From the NCBI RefSeq assembly GCF_003046795.1, contig NZ_PZKN01000004.1, positions 97,787 through 161,786 on the forward strand: a stretch of 64,000 bases of DNA, in the 5' to 3' direction. Both the position numbers and the translations under genes were made by a program. Below, piece after piece: positions 49,736-61,893 of this stretch (positions are counted from its first letter, which is position 1; every line of letters starts with the position of its first letter). Source of the DNA: Desulfonatronum sp. SC1 (lineage in GTDB: Bacteria > Desulfobacterota > Desulfovibrionia > Desulfovibrionales > Desulfonatronaceae). The notes beneath the pieces are model-generated. The model made no database searches. It saw only the letters and a program-made list of their open reading frames with translations, and was not told the origin of the DNA.

Positions 49736-51319
49736 ATGCGCACCCTGGTCATGAATCTGACCCGCTTCGGCGACCTGTTGCAGACGCAGCCGGTCATTGC
49801 CGGGTTGCGGGACCAAGGGCGTTCCGCGGCCCTGATCTGTCTGGACAACTTTGCCGGGGCGACTCAGTTTTTGCCGGATGCGGAAGAGGTCTTCGCCCTG
49901 CCCGGGGCCGGCCTACTGGCGGACCTGGACCGCAGCTGGCCCACGGCCCTGGAGCGCCTCGCCGCCTGGAAACGGACGGTTGTCGGAGATCATTCCGCGT
50001 CGCCGCTGCTGAACCTGACTCCTGTCCAAAGCGCTCGCCTGCTGGCCCGAGTCCTGACCACAGCTCCAGTCTCCGGCTTCGGCCTGGATGACCAAGGCTT
50101 CGGATACTACGGCAACGCCTGGGCCGCTTTTTTGCAAACTTCCACCATGAACCGGGGATGCAGCCCATTCAACCTGGTGGACCTGATGCTGCGCGGGGCG
50201 GATTTGCCAATATCAGGCCGCGACCTGGAGTTGGCCCGCCCTGACCAGGATGTCCTGGATCACCTCCAAGCCATGCTGGAGGGGGCCGCTTCGACCACCG
50301 CCGCTTCCTCCCGCCGGGGCTACGTGGCCCTGCAACTCGGGGCCAGCGAGCCGCGCAGGCAGTGGCCGGAGGAATATTTTGCCCAGCTCGGCGGTTTGCT
50401 CTGGGAGCGGTTTGGACTCTGCCCGGTGCTCCTGGGCACGGCAGCGGAGCGTCGTCTTGTGGACGGTTACGCGGCCAAGACGTCCGCCCCGTTCATCGAC
50501 CTAACCGGCCGAACCAGCCTGCCCGAACTGGCCGCGGCCCTGTGTCACGCCGATCTGCTGGTGACCAACGACACCGGCACCATGCATTTGGCCGCTGGTC
50601 TTGGCCGCCCCGTGGCCGCCATTTTCCTGGCCACGGCCCAACCTTGGGACACCGGGCCGTACCAAGAAAACAGCCTTTGCCTGGAACCGAACCTGGACTG
50701 CCACCCCTGCGCCTTCGGTACAACCTGTGACCGCCAGGAAGAATGCCGCCACGCCATCACTCCGGAACAAGCCTTTGAGCTCATCCGCGCCCATCTCCTG
50801 CCCCAATCAGATGAGGACCAACCAGCCACGGCTCATCCGAAATCCGTCCGAGCCTGGAAAACCTGTCGGGACGCACACGTTTTTTTGGATTTAACGGCAC
50901 TCACCGGCCAGGAAACAGACCCGCGCACCCAATGGATCCGCATCCAGCGACACTATTATCGTCAATTTCTTGACCAACAGTCCGACATTCGCCCCCCCGA
51001 CCACCTTGTTTCCCTGCCCTCCGAAGCCCGGGCCCAAATTCTGGCCTCCCTGGAACAGGCCGTGGCCATGTTGCGTATTCTGGAAAGCCAGGCCCAGGTG
51101 CTGGCCACGGCCCCCCTGCCCAAGATCAAGCAAAAATTCATGGCCTATTGGGAACGCCTTCAAGCCCACTGGCAAGCAGACCCGTTCTTTGCGGTCCTGG
51201 GCCGATTATGGCTGACGGAGTCACAGGATCAAGGCCGGGACATCGCCCAGATCCTCCGGCTCACACGCCGCTACCTGACCCTGACTTTGGCCTGGAAGGA
51301 TGCCTTCGACCGTCAATAA
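49736..51319 (+). CDS. Glycosyltransferase family 9 (heptosyltransferase-like)
   Basis: 527 residues. The N-terminal MRTLVMNLTRFGDLLQTQPV and the C-terminal VALQLGASEPRRQWPEEYFA, LLVTNDTGTMHLAAGLGRPV and CHPCAFGTTC are the ADP-heptose:LPS heptosyltransferase (GT9) pattern, with nucleotide-sugar site residues in NDTGTMHLA. The last 170 residues extend beyond the usual 350 and are helical, without a recognised domain. The ATG has no ribosome binding site, but a 20-codon leader frame (ATG 49692 behind GGAGGG) ends across it, so translational coupling is possible. The likely role is lipopolysaccharide core or surface glycan synthesis. Confidence 0.85.
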   Translation: MRTLVMNLTRFGDLLQTQPVIAGLRDQGRSAALICLDNFAGATQFLPDAEEVFALPGAGLLADLDRSWPTALERLAAWKRTVVGDHSASPLLNLTPVQSARLLARVLTTAPVSGFGLDDQGFGYYGNAWAAFLQTSTMNRGCSPFNLVDLMLRGADLPISGRDLELARPDQDVLDHLQAMLEGAASTTAASSRRGYVALQLGASEPRRQWPEEYFAQLGGLLWERFGLCPVLLGTAAERRLVDGYAAKTSAPFIDLTGRTSLPELAAALCHADLLVTNDTGTMHLAAGLGRPVAAIFLATAQPWDTGPYQENSLCLEPNLDCHPCAFGTTCDRQEECRHAITPEQAFELIRAHLLPQSDEDQPATAHPKSVRAWKTCRDAHVFLDLTALTGQETDPRTQWIRIQRHYYRQFLDQQSDIRPPDHLVSLPSEARAQILASLEQAVAMLRILESQAQVLATAPLPKIKQKFMAYWERLQAHWQADPFFAVLGRLWLTESQDQGRDIAQILRLTRRYLTLTLAWKDAFDRQ

Positions 51320-51382
51320 CTCTCGGCACGAATCTTGAATTGGAGTGAGAAATCCCTACCCACCTTCAAGGAGGTTCCTGCG

Positions 51383-51991
51383 ATGATTATTATCGACGGT
51401 CAAAAATCTGATTTCAACATCACAAATTTTACCAATCTGGATGAACTGCTCATCGGTCTGATGAGCATGAAGCACCTGGACAATCGGATCGTAACCGACG
51501 TGCTCGTCAACGACGAGGCGTTCTCGGAGATCTATCCCCATCAGGCCGAAGACGTGGATTGCCGAGACATTCAGAAGGTTGAGATCAAGACCATGGGCGT
51601 CCCGGAGATGGGCGTGAACATCGCCCGCGAACTTTACAAGGTCATTCGCCTGATGAGCGATGGCTCCAAGCAAGTCGCCGACCTCTTTCGCCGGGCCGAC
51701 GACGCCGAAGCCCTGGAAATGTACCAGGACCTTCTGGACGTAACCCGCGATTTCCTGGGAATGATCGGCGCGTTGCGCGACGAGTTCGCCCTTTCGGCCA
51801 ACCCGCAGTTCGAGGACGCGATCAACGAGCTTTCCGAGCTGTTCACTGAAATGCTGGAAGTCCAGGAAAACGAAGACTGGATTCTTCTCTCCGACCTGCT
51901 GGAATACGAATTTCATCCGCTGGTGGAACGCTGGAAAAGCATCGTGGCCCAACTCCGGGAAGACGTCCGCAAGTCCATTCGAGAGGGTTAA
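51383..51991 (+). CDS. Conserved hypothetical protein ahead of a FliT/FlgN-like gene
   Basis: 202 residues from ATG 51383 behind AAGGAGG. It is acidic and mostly helical: DELLIGLMSMKHLDNRIVTD, VNIARELYKVIRLMSDGSKQ and LSELFTEMLEVQENEDWILL. No membrane segment, Cys cluster or catalytic motif is visible and I do not recognise the family. It ends one base before the next gene, whose product resembles a flagellar chaperone, so a role around the flagellum or a secretion process is an inference from context only. Confidence 0.7.
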   Translation: MIIIDGQKSDFNITNFTNLDELLIGLMSMKHLDNRIVTDVLVNDEAFSEIYPHQAEDVDCRDIQKVEIKTMGVPEMGVNIARELYKVIRLMSDGSKQVADLFRRADDAEALEMYQDLLDVTRDFLGMIGALRDEFALSANPQFEDAINELSELFTEMLEVQENEDWILLSDLLEYEFHPLVERWKSIVAQLREDVRKSIREG

Positions 51992-51992
51992 A

Positions 51993-52349
51993 ATGCATAC
52001 TTCTGAAGTTGAATCCTATCTGGACGAGGCTCTGGACCTCGGACGAATCGAGCTACACATGCTCACCGAGGGCAATATCGAACAGGCCGAGGCCCTGGCC
52101 AATGACCGGGGCCGACTCCTGGACATGGCCTGGAACGGTCGTGGACGGATATCCCAGGATACCTTCCTGAACAAGATGGAAAAGTTGCAGGCCGTGCATA
52201 ACCAAGTCAGCGCCGAGGCTAGGCGACTGCACAAGCTGCTCAAGGACGACCTGCTCCGCACCCGCCGCCAAAGCCAGGGATATTCCGGATATCGCAACAG
52301 CATGCCCACCGCGGCGTCGGAGGCCAAGTTCGTTCAGATGAAGGGGTAA
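51993..52349 (+). CDS. Small coiled-coil protein, FliT/FlgN-like (possible flagellar chaperone)
   Basis: 118 residues, helical, with a long first helix (SYLDEALDLGRIELHMLTEG) and a coiled-coil-like second half (FLNKMEKLQAVHNQVSAEAR, RLHKLLKDDLLRTRRQSQGY). The layout resembles FlgN/FliT export chaperones in deltaproteobacteria, including LTEGNIEQAEALANDRGRLL, a typical first-hairpin turn. The C-terminus is basic and unstructured. The assignment rests on fold-like features and not on a firm motif. It directly follows the unknown gene at 51383-51991. The 192 bases after it hold a short palindrome (CCCGCATGCGCGGG at 52403-52416) and no gene. Confidence 0.6.
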   Translation: MHTSEVESYLDEALDLGRIELHMLTEGNIEQAEALANDRGRLLDMAWNGRGRISQDTFLNKMEKLQAVHNQVSAEARRLHKLLKDDLLRTRRQSQGYSGYRNSMPTAASEAKFVQMKG

Positions 52350-52541
52350 TTGGAAGCAGCCCCGGACTTACGAAAAGTTTCGAGGGCAAAGAAGTCTGGA
52401 TTCCCGCATGCGCGGGAGAAACGCCTTCAGTGGCCCCCTTGCCGATCGGGCGAGAATCCAGAACCTCCAAAAACCGAAAGAACTTTTCGATCTCACGGGC
52501 ACGGTATTCTTCCGTTCACAGTGCAAAGGCTCTGCAAAAAC

Positions 52542-55509
<2,968 letters not shown>

Positions 55510-55599
55510 GGGGAAAGAGGGCGGGATTGATGGTTGCGGAAGAAAAATCAATGAATGAAAAGCTGGGAAATGACAAGGGGCGGCTCGCCTCGGACACGC

Positions 55600-55641
55600 C
55601 AAAACAAAGTGGCCTCGACACGAAACCGTGCCGAGGCCGCT
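55600..55641 (-). terminator. Terminator after nrfA
   Basis: On the minus strand AGCGGCCTCGGCACG pairs with CGTGTCGAGGCCACT around GTTT and is followed by TTGTTTTGG. It lies 32 bases after the nrfA stop and ahead of coaX on the same strand. Confidence 0.75.
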
Positions 55642-55673
55642 GGTTCATGAATCCCGATTGTCGGGCCTCACGT

Positions 55674-57224
55674 TTATTGTGCGCGACGGTTCAGATCCCA
55701 GACCAGATCCGCTTCCGGAAGCAACGGGAGATACCCCAACCATTTGTGGGAATCTAGGTGCTCCTGGCTTTGTTGCAACTTGCGGCTATGCTCCTTGATC
55801 GGCGGGACGATGTCCTTGATGTCGCCTTCCAGGTTCCGAGCTATGCCGTAGTTGGTGGCCTGCATGGCGTAGTTCACGGCCTGTTGACTGGCCTGCTGCG
55901 AACGGGCCAGGGTTTCCAGGGCCTTGGCCGGGTTATGAAAGCCGGCGCTGTTTTCCGCGGAGACCCAGTCCCAGAACATGCCGCCCTTGCGGACTCGCTC
56001 GCGAGCCTGGATCATCAATTGGTCGAAATCCGGCCGCTTGAAGCCTTCGTATTCACTGGCCAAGCGCACGGCTTCGTGGGCTTTCACCGAAAATTCCTGA
56101 GCAGCCAGCAGTTGATCCCAAGTCCGCTTCTGGGTGTAGATCACCCGTTCCTTCAGGTACTCTGGGGATTTATCCGCATGGCACTGACCGCAGGCGCTCT
56201 TGATCATTTCCGGAGATTTCAGTGGGGAGGTCCAGCGGTGCGAGGAAATCTTCTTCTTCCCGTCCAGTCGACGATAATTCATGTGGCAGTCGGCACAGGC
56301 CACGCCGGCCGCCCCATGCGGGCCGTCATACCAATTTTCGTACTCGGGGTGCTGGATCTTGATCATTGGCGTGTCGGAAACCGTGTGGGTCCAGTCGATG
56401 AAATGGCCTTCAAACCCTTCGCGGGTCGTAGAGCCGTGATCCTTGTAGTATTCGTAGACATTCTCCGGATCCATGCCCAGGTCCCAAGGAAAGATCGGCT
56501 TGGCCGGAGCACCGAACTTCTTGTCCTGGAAATAGTATTCCACGTGACACTGGGCGCAGACCAGGGAACGCATCTCGTTGCGTGAGGCTTCCCGCCAATC
56601 CTTGCCCTGGCGCTTCAGGGCCTCGTCCAACGGGACGCTGGTGATCCGTAGGTCCATGTTTTCCGGATCGTGGCAGGTGGCGCAACCGATGGTATGGTCG
56701 TCCATGTCCACTTCCTCGCGAAACTGGTGGAATTCCATGGCCCAAAAATCGTCGCCGTACTCGGGAATCCACTCCACCATTTTGGTGGTCTTGCAGTTGT
56801 AGCAGGTGGACGGCAGCCCGGCTTGCTCGCTGTAGCGGTTGATCCGGTCGATGTCCAAAACGTCGTGCAAGGCGTAGGTATGCCCGCGGGCCCGATTGTA
56901 TTCGTAGCTGAAGGGATAGCCCATCCAAAGGTTTTTCAGATAGGGCTGACAGTATTTCCAGCCTTTGGGCGGATCCTCGCACAAGTGTTTTTCATGGGGG
57001 ATCGAGCCGGAATACTCGGTCATCTGGCTATCGTCGTTGTTTTCCAGAAACGTCCGGTAATGAACGGGGAAAAACTCTTCAAACGCGCTGTTCTTGATTT
57101 CCGTGGCCGCCAGCGTGGTCGTGTAAGACGGCGTGACCGGCTCAGACACCTCGGTACAGCTCACCAGAACCAAGACTCCAAGGACCACGGCCGCGCAACA
57201 GGCTGCGACAAGCATTTTATTCAT
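55674..57224 (-). CDS. nrfA: Cytochrome c nitrite reductase catalytic subunit NrfA
   Basis: 516 residues, lipoprotein signal peptide with LVLVSC. The pentahaem enzyme reduces nitrite to ammonium. The active-site haem is bound by CYNCK (Lys in place of the distal His) in STCYNCKTTKMVEW, and four CxxCH motifs follow (CATCH, CAQCH, CADCH, CGQCH). The Ca-site and active-site residues are in the HVEYYF and KIQHPEYENWYDGPHG stretches. It forms a membrane complex with NrfH, whose gene overlaps its start by eight bases. In sulfate reducers it also detoxifies nitrite. Confidence 0.97.
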   Translation of the reverse strand: MNKMLVAACCAAVVLGVLVLVSCTEVSEPVTPSYTTTLAATEIKNSAFEEFFPVHYRTFLENNDDSQMTEYSGSIPHEKHLCEDPPKGWKYCQPYLKNLWMGYPFSYEYNRARGHTYALHDVLDIDRINRYSEQAGLPSTCYNCKTTKMVEWIPEYGDDFWAMEFHQFREEVDMDDHTIGCATCHDPENMDLRITSVPLDEALKRQGKDWREASRNEMRSLVCAQCHVEYYFQDKKFGAPAKPIFPWDLGMDPENVYEYYKDHGSTTREGFEGHFIDWTHTVSDTPMIKIQHPEYENWYDGPHGAAGVACADCHMNYRRLDGKKKISSHRWTSPLKSPEMIKSACGQCHADKSPEYLKERVIYTQKRTWDQLLAAQEFSVKAHEAVRLASEYEGFKRPDFDQLMIQARERVRKGGMFWDWVSAENSAGFHNPAKALETLARSQQASQQAVNYAMQATNYGIARNLEGDIKDIVPPIKEHSRKLQQSQEHLDSHKWLGYLPLLPEADLVWDLNRRAQ

Positions 57225-57690
57225 CTGCCACCCTCCTTTCGGAAATCGGTAGTTTGGACATGTGCGGCACGGAGCGATGACAGTCCGTGCAGTACGGCTT
57301 GGCTTCGACCATCTTCTCGGAAACGTTCAAAATCGTCATGGAGTGACACCGGATGCAGCTGTCGTTGACCACGTCCTTGGTTTTGTCCGTTGTGTGGATG
57401 ACGTCGAAAACATCTCCCAACGTGTTTTGATAAAAATCCTTGGTCCCAGCTCTGGCCTTGAATACAATCTTGGACACCCCCGTCTCCGGGGCATGGCATT
57501 CGTTGCAGGCCAGGTTGGCGTGGGGCGAGACTTGATGCGTCCGAACGGCCTCGTACATCACGTGGCAACCGCCGCAGAACTCCGGCTGATCCGTGACCTT
57601 CATGGAAAAGGCCATACCGGCATACAGCCCGGCACCGACGAGCAGCAGCACGAGTACGGCCACCTTCCCTCTACCGGGGGGTTGTACCAT
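57217..57690 (-). CDS. nrfH: Tetrahaem cytochrome c quinol dehydrogenase NrfH
   Basis: 157 residues of the NapC/NirT/NrfH family. One N-terminal membrane helix (VAVLVLLLVGAGLYAGMAF) anchors a periplasmic domain with four haem motifs (CGGCHVM, CNECH, CIRCH, CTDCH). The first one followed by VM, with the Met as axial ligand, fits NrfH of Desulfovibrio vulgaris. It oxidises menaquinol and passes electrons to NrfA. The ATG is behind GGAGGTGGATC. It is the first gene of the pair. Confidence 0.96.
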   Translation of the reverse strand: MVQPPGRGKVAVLVLLLVGAGLYAGMAFSMKVTDQPEFCGGCHVMYEAVRTHQVSPHANLACNECHAPETGVSKIVFKARAGTKDFYQNTLGDVFDVIHTTDKTKDVVNDSCIRCHSMTILNVSEKMVEAKPYCTDCHRSVPHMSKLPISERRVADE

Positions 57691-58041
57691 GATCCACCTC
57701 CAAGGATGACGGGTGAAATGATTCTCATGCCTATTGACAAAAGCAGACGACTCAATTTCAGTTTATTCAATACTAAGCATGAAACAAAAATGTAGGTCAA
57801 GGAGAAATTTAGTATCGAAAATTTGGTACAAACCATTTTACCCTCTATTTCACTCGGCCATTTTTCTCGTTGGATATTTTGACAAACTTCCTCTGGTCCT
57901 GGGGAGCCAGGGGCACCCGCCGGGCTTGTTAGGCGCGCCGATCTTCGGCAAAGTAGCAAGCGAACGTATTGGCTTACATACTGGCACATGCTCCCCAGCG
58001 CACCGTCTTTCCAGACTTTTTCAAAGCCAGGAGAAATCACC
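57691..58041. other. nrfH-nnrDE divergent intergenic region
   Basis: About 350 bases. The 57700-57890 part is A+T-rich and should contain the nrfHA promoter on the minus strand, but no clear FNR/HcpR-type inverted repeat is seen. A TTTTGACAAAC at about 57888-57898 resembles a -35 element for the plus-strand gene, but no -10 fits. No gene is apparent. Confidence 0.45.
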
Positions 58042-59568
58042 ATGTACCGTCCGTTGCCCACCCCGGATGAAATGGCCCTTTGGGACGCCGCGGCCCAGCG
58101 CGACTACGGCTTGTTGCAGGAACTGCTCATGGAAAACGCCGCCCGAGAGGCCTTGGGCGTGCTGCTCCAAGAATACGGACCGGTGGAGGGAAAACAGGTC
58201 GTACTGTTGGCCGGTCCGGGCAACAACGGCGGAGACGCTTTTGCCCTGGCCCGGCATCTGGCAGACCGCGGCGCCCGGGTCAGCACGTTTCACGTCAAGC
58301 CGCCCGAGGCCTATACCGGCGCGTCGGCCTACCACCTGGACCTGCTGAACAAACTGCGCCTGCCCTTGGTCCCGTTGCCCGACGCCCACATCGACCATCT
58401 GCGCCGACCGGACATTCTGGTGGACGGCTTGTTGGGCACCGGTTTCCAGGGCGAACTTCGACCGGACTATCGGCAATGGGTCGAATACATCAACCGTCTG
58501 CCCAAAGAAGTCTTCGTCCTGTCCCTGGACATCCCCACGGGCCTGAACGGGCTGACCGGACGCCCCTCGCCGGTCGCGGTCCGGGCCTCGGCCACGGTCA
58601 GCTTCGAGGCAACCAAGCTCGGCGTGGCCTTGCCGGAAGCCACCCTGTTCGTGGGCCGGGAACACGCCCGTTCCATCGGGATTCCGTTTCGGATCAAACA
58701 GGCCCAGCCGCCGGGACAATTCCTGTTGGAGCCAAGCGTTATGAGCCTCCTCTCGCACTCGGACGATCTACTGCACAAGGGCACGGCCGGCCATGTGCTG
58801 GTGGTCGGAGGGTCTCCAGGGTTGACCGGGGCTCCCCTGCTTTCGGCTCTGGCCGCCCTGCGCTGCGGAGCCGGACTGTCCTCCGCGGCCTGTCCGGCTC
58901 AACTGGCGGGTGAAATCAAGGCCGGATGGCCCGAGGTGATGCTCCTGCCCCTGGGCTGCGGAACCTCCTGGAGCCGGGACTGTGTCGACGACCTGTCCGA
59001 AGCTCTAGCCCGCTTCAACTCGCTGATTCTCGGCCCGGGACTCGGACGCTCTCCGGAGGCGGCGGCCTTTTGCCAAGCCCTTTTAGCCCTCGACCTGCCT
59101 CCTCTGGTTGGCGACGCGGACTTCCTTTACGCTTTGGCCCAAAATCCGGACCTTTTTGCCCAACTTCCGCTGAACTCCATCCTCACCCCCCACCCTGGCG
59201 AAATGGCGATGCTCAGCGGGCTGACCATCGAGCAGATCCAGGCAAACCGAATTGAAACAGCTCGGGAGTACGCCCGGAAATGGAACGTCATCCTGGTGCT
59301 CAAGGGTGCCGGAACGGTCATTGCTTCCCGCGAAGGGGCCGTGTATGTATCACCATTTGCCTGCTCAAACTTGGCGGTGGGAGGTTCCGGCGACGTGCTT
59401 TGCGGCGTCCTGGGCGCCCTGCTGGCCGCCGGACTCGACCCGCTGTCCGCCGCCAACGCGGGCGTGTACTGGCACGGCTTGACGGGTATGGAATTGAGGA
59501 AACGCTTTCCCCGGCGAGGCAATCTGGCTCGGGAGATCGCGGATATGCTGCCACATGTAGTGGCCTGA
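58042..59568 (+). CDS. nnrDE: Bifunctional NAD(P)H-hydrate epimerase / ADP-dependent dehydratase
   Basis: 508 residues from ATG 58042 behind CCAGGAG. It repairs damaged NADH and NADPH. The N-terminal epimerase (YjeF_N) has LLAGPGNNGGDAFALARHL and LSLDIPTGLNGLTG. The C-terminal dehydratase (YjeF_C, carbohydrate-kinase-like) has HKGTAGHVLVVGGSPGLTGA, LILGPGLGRSPEAAAF, LTPHPGEMAMLSG and NLAVGGSGDVLCGVLGALLA. Both halves are complete. It begins a run of closely spaced genes to cimA. Confidence 0.95.
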   Translation: MYRPLPTPDEMALWDAAAQRDYGLLQELLMENAAREALGVLLQEYGPVEGKQVVLLAGPGNNGGDAFALARHLADRGARVSTFHVKPPEAYTGASAYHLDLLNKLRLPLVPLPDAHIDHLRRPDILVDGLLGTGFQGELRPDYRQWVEYINRLPKEVFVLSLDIPTGLNGLTGRPSPVAVRASATVSFEATKLGVALPEATLFVGREHARSIGIPFRIKQAQPPGQFLLEPSVMSLLSHSDDLLHKGTAGHVLVVGGSPGLTGAPLLSALAALRCGAGLSSAACPAQLAGEIKAGWPEVMLLPLGCGTSWSRDCVDDLSEALARFNSLILGPGLGRSPEAAAFCQALLALDLPPLVGDADFLYALAQNPDLFAQLPLNSILTPHPGEMAMLSGLTIEQIQANRIETAREYARKWNVILVLKGAGTVIASREGAVYVSPFACSNLAVGGSGDVLCGVLGALLAAGLDPLSAANAGVYWHGLTGMELRKRFPRRGNLAREIADMLPHVVA

Positions 59569-59598
59569 ACAATACGGAGCAGAGAGGAGGCGCACAGG

Positions 59599-60057
59599 AT
59601 GCGGACAGCCAAGGACATCATGACCCGGGACGTGGTCACCGTTACGCCGGATACGGACGTCAGCGCAGCGGCCAAAATTCTTTTGGAAAAGGACTTCAAC
59701 GGCCTGCCCGTGCTGGATGAGCAAGGCAAGCTGGTGGGCGTACTCTGCCAAAGCGATCTCGTGGTCCAACAACGTGAATTCCCCTTGCCCTCCTTTTTCA
59801 CCCTGCTGGGCGGCTTCGTGGCCCTGACCTCCCTGAGCCAACTCCAGCGTGCCGTGGACAAAATGGCCGCCACCAAGGTCAGCCAGGCCATGACCCCCGA
59901 TCCGGTCAGCGTCTCCCCGAATACGCCGGTCAACAAGCTGGCCGACCTGATGGCCGAAAAGAAATATCACACTATCCCGGTGCTGGAAGAAGAAAAACTG
60001 GTCGGCGTGGTGGGCAAGAAGGACATTCTTCGTCTTCTGGCCAGTTCTGAGGAATAA
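59599..60057 (+). CDS. CBS-domain pair protein
   Basis: 152 residues with two CBS motifs: AKDIMTRDVVTVTPDTDVSA to VLCQSDLVVQ, and VSQAMTPDPVSVSPNTPVNK to VVGKKDILRLLAS. The pair forms one Bateman module, which usually binds adenine nucleotides and regulates a partner protein. A hydrophobic spacer (FPLPSFFTLLGGFVALTSLS) lies between the two. No catalytic domain is attached and the partner is unknown. It lies 30 bases after nnrDE, behind AGAGAGGAG. Confidence 0.9.
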   Translation: MRTAKDIMTRDVVTVTPDTDVSAAAKILLEKDFNGLPVLDEQGKLVGVLCQSDLVVQQREFPLPSFFTLLGGFVALTSLSQLQRAVDKMAATKVSQAMTPDPVSVSPNTPVNKLADLMAEKKYHTIPVLEEEKLVGVVGKKDILRLLASSEE

Positions 60058-60112
60058 CTCAATCAGATCCAAGCCAATCGTGTATCCCGCCTCAAACCGA
60101 GGCGCGCGCCCA

Positions 60113-60661
60113 ATGCCTTCACCGTCAACTCCGCTTCATCTGTACCTCAAGGATAGCGACGCCACCATTGCCCTTGGCGTCAGCTTCGTCGAGGTCATGC
60201 GCGCCTTGGGCGTGTATCCGGCGCTCTTGCTGGACGGCGAGTTGGGGGCTGGGAAGACCACGTTCACCCGGGGCGCGGTTCAGGCCCTGCCCGGCGGAGA
60301 TGAGGCCGAGGTGGCCAGCCCCAGCTTCAATTACCTGAACGTCTACCCCACCGAGCCGGAGACGTATCATTTCGACTTTTACCGACTGCAAGGCCGGGGG
60401 GTGGACGACGAATTATTCTGCGCCCTGCACGAACCGGCCCGGCTGATCATCGCGGAATGGACCGCGTATTGTCGGCCCGACGACCTGCCGGCGGACCATC
60501 TGGGCGTGCGGTTCAGCGTGGTCCCGGACGGTCGTCAAGCCGCGGTCCAGGCCCACGGAACCATGGCCGAGGCAGTGCTTCGGCGGTTGCGGGACCTGCT
60601 GCCCACGCATTATTTTTTTCACGACGCCCTGCAAGGAGGAGATCCGAGATGCGGATCGTAG
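60113..60661 (+). CDS. tsaE: tRNA threonylcarbamoyladenosine biosynthesis ATPase TsaE
   Basis: 182 residues from ATG 60113. It is the ATPase of the TsaBDE complex that makes t6A37 in tRNAs for ANN codons. The P-loop LLLDGELGAGKTTFTRGAVQ, SPSFNYLNVY, HFDFYRLQ and IIAEWTAYCR are the family motifs. It is about 30 residues longer than usual at the C-terminus. The start was chosen over a GTG 11 codons upstream because TsaE normally has a short lead before the P-loop. It overlaps the lysC start by 13 bases. Confidence 0.88.
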   Translation: MPSPSTPLHLYLKDSDATIALGVSFVEVMRALGVYPALLLDGELGAGKTTFTRGAVQALPGGDEAEVASPSFNYLNVYPTEPETYHFDFYRLQGRGVDDELFCALHEPARLIIAEWTAYCRPDDLPADHLGVRFSVVPDGRQAAVQAHGTMAEAVLRRLRDLLPTHYFFHDALQGGDPRCGS

Positions 60662-61893
60662 TTCAAAAATTCGGCGGCACGTCCGTGGCCAACCTGGAGT
60701 GCATGCGCCAGGTCATGGCCAAAAACCAAAAAGTCCTGGACCAGGGGGCCAAGCTGGTCGTGGTTCTCTCGGCCATGGCTGGTGAAACCAACCGCCTACT
60801 GGGCATGGCCAAACAATGGAGCACCCGACCCGACCCCTGGGAGATGGACGCATTGGTGGCCACCGGAGAGCAGGTCTCCGTGGCTCTTTTCGCCATGCTG
60901 CTCAAGGATCACGGTATCCGGGCCCGGTCCGTGCTCGGCCATCAGGCTGAAATCCTGACCGACTGCTCCGCGGGTCGGGCCAGGATTCTAGGAATCAACA
61001 CCGAGCGACTCATGGAACTGCTGGAAAAGCACGACGTCCTGGTGGTCGCGGGGTTTCAGGGCTGTGACATTCGCCAACGGATCACCACCTTGGGTCGGGG
61101 AGGCTCGGACACCTCGGCCGTGGCCATGGCCGCCGCGTTGCATGCTGATCTGTGTGAAATCTTCACGGACGTGGACGGCGTGTACACCACGGACCCGAAC
61201 ATCTGTCCCAAGGCCCGCAAGATCAACCGGATCACCTATGACGAGATGCTGGAAATGGCCAGCATGGGGGCCAAAGTGCTCCAAATCAGGTCCGTGCAAT
61301 TCGCCAAAAAATATTCGGTCCCGGTGCATGTCCGTTCGACGTTTTCCGATGAACCGGGAACCATTGTCACCAAGGAGGAAGAAGGCATGGAAGAAGCGCT
61401 GGTGTCCAGCATCGCCTACGACAAGGATCAGGCCAGGGTCACCCTGATGGACGTGTACGACGAACCGGGCGTGGCGGCGACGATCTTCGCGCCCATTTCC
61501 GACGCGGACATCGTCGTGGACATGATCGTCCAGAACCCCAGCCGGGAAGGCCGCACGGACATGACCTTCACCGTGCCTCGGGGCGACCTGGACGGGACCA
61601 TCCGCATCCTGGAGCGTCTGAAAACCGAGATCGGCGCCCCGGCCGTGGTATCCGATGCCCATGTCAGCAAGGTCTCCATCATCGGCGTGGGCATGCGCAA
61701 CCACTCCGGCGTTGCGGCCATGGCCTTCACGGCATTAAAAAACGAAGGCATTAACATCCTGATGATCAGCACATCGGAAATCAAAATTTCCATCTTGTTG
61801 GACGAAAAATACACCGAGCTGGCCGTGCGCACCCTGCACGAGACCTTTGGCTTGGACAAAACGGAAGCCTCTCTTCACTGTGAGCAGACATGA
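60649..61893 (+). CDS. lysC: Aspartate kinase
   Basis: 414 residues from ATG 60649, behind AAGGAGGAG inside the end of tsaE. It phosphorylates aspartate as the first step toward lysine, threonine and methionine. The catalytic part includes VVQKFGGTSVANLECMRQVM, LGRGGSDTSAVAMAAALHAD, CEIFTDVDGVYTTDPNICPK and MASMGAKVLQIRSVQFAKKY. Two C-terminal ACT domains (VTLMDVYDEPGVAATIFAPI, VSIIGVGMRNHSGVAAMAFT) bind feedback inhibitors. A 4-base overlap joins it to cimA. Confidence 0.97.
   Translation: MRIVVQKFGGTSVANLECMRQVMAKNQKVLDQGAKLVVVLSAMAGETNRLLGMAKQWSTRPDPWEMDALVATGEQVSVALFAMLLKDHGIRARSVLGHQAEILTDCSAGRARILGINTERLMELLEKHDVLVVAGFQGCDIRQRITTLGRGGSDTSAVAMAAALHADLCEIFTDVDGVYTTDPNICPKARKINRITYDEMLEMASMGAKVLQIRSVQFAKKYSVPVHVRSTFSDEPGTIVTKEEEGMEEALVSSIAYDKDQARVTLMDVYDEPGVAATIFAPISDADIVVDMIVQNPSREGRTDMTFTVPRGDLDGTIRILERLKTEIGAPAVVSDAHVSKVSIIGVGMRNHSGVAAMAFTALKNEGINILMISTSEIKISILLDEKYTELAVRTLHETFGLDKTEASLHCEQT

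Noticed and set aside
57974..58000. TGGCAC-like sequence before nnrDE as a sigma-54 promoter
   Set aside because: After TGGCAC (within ACTGGCACATGC) no GC lies at the required ten-base spacing from GG.
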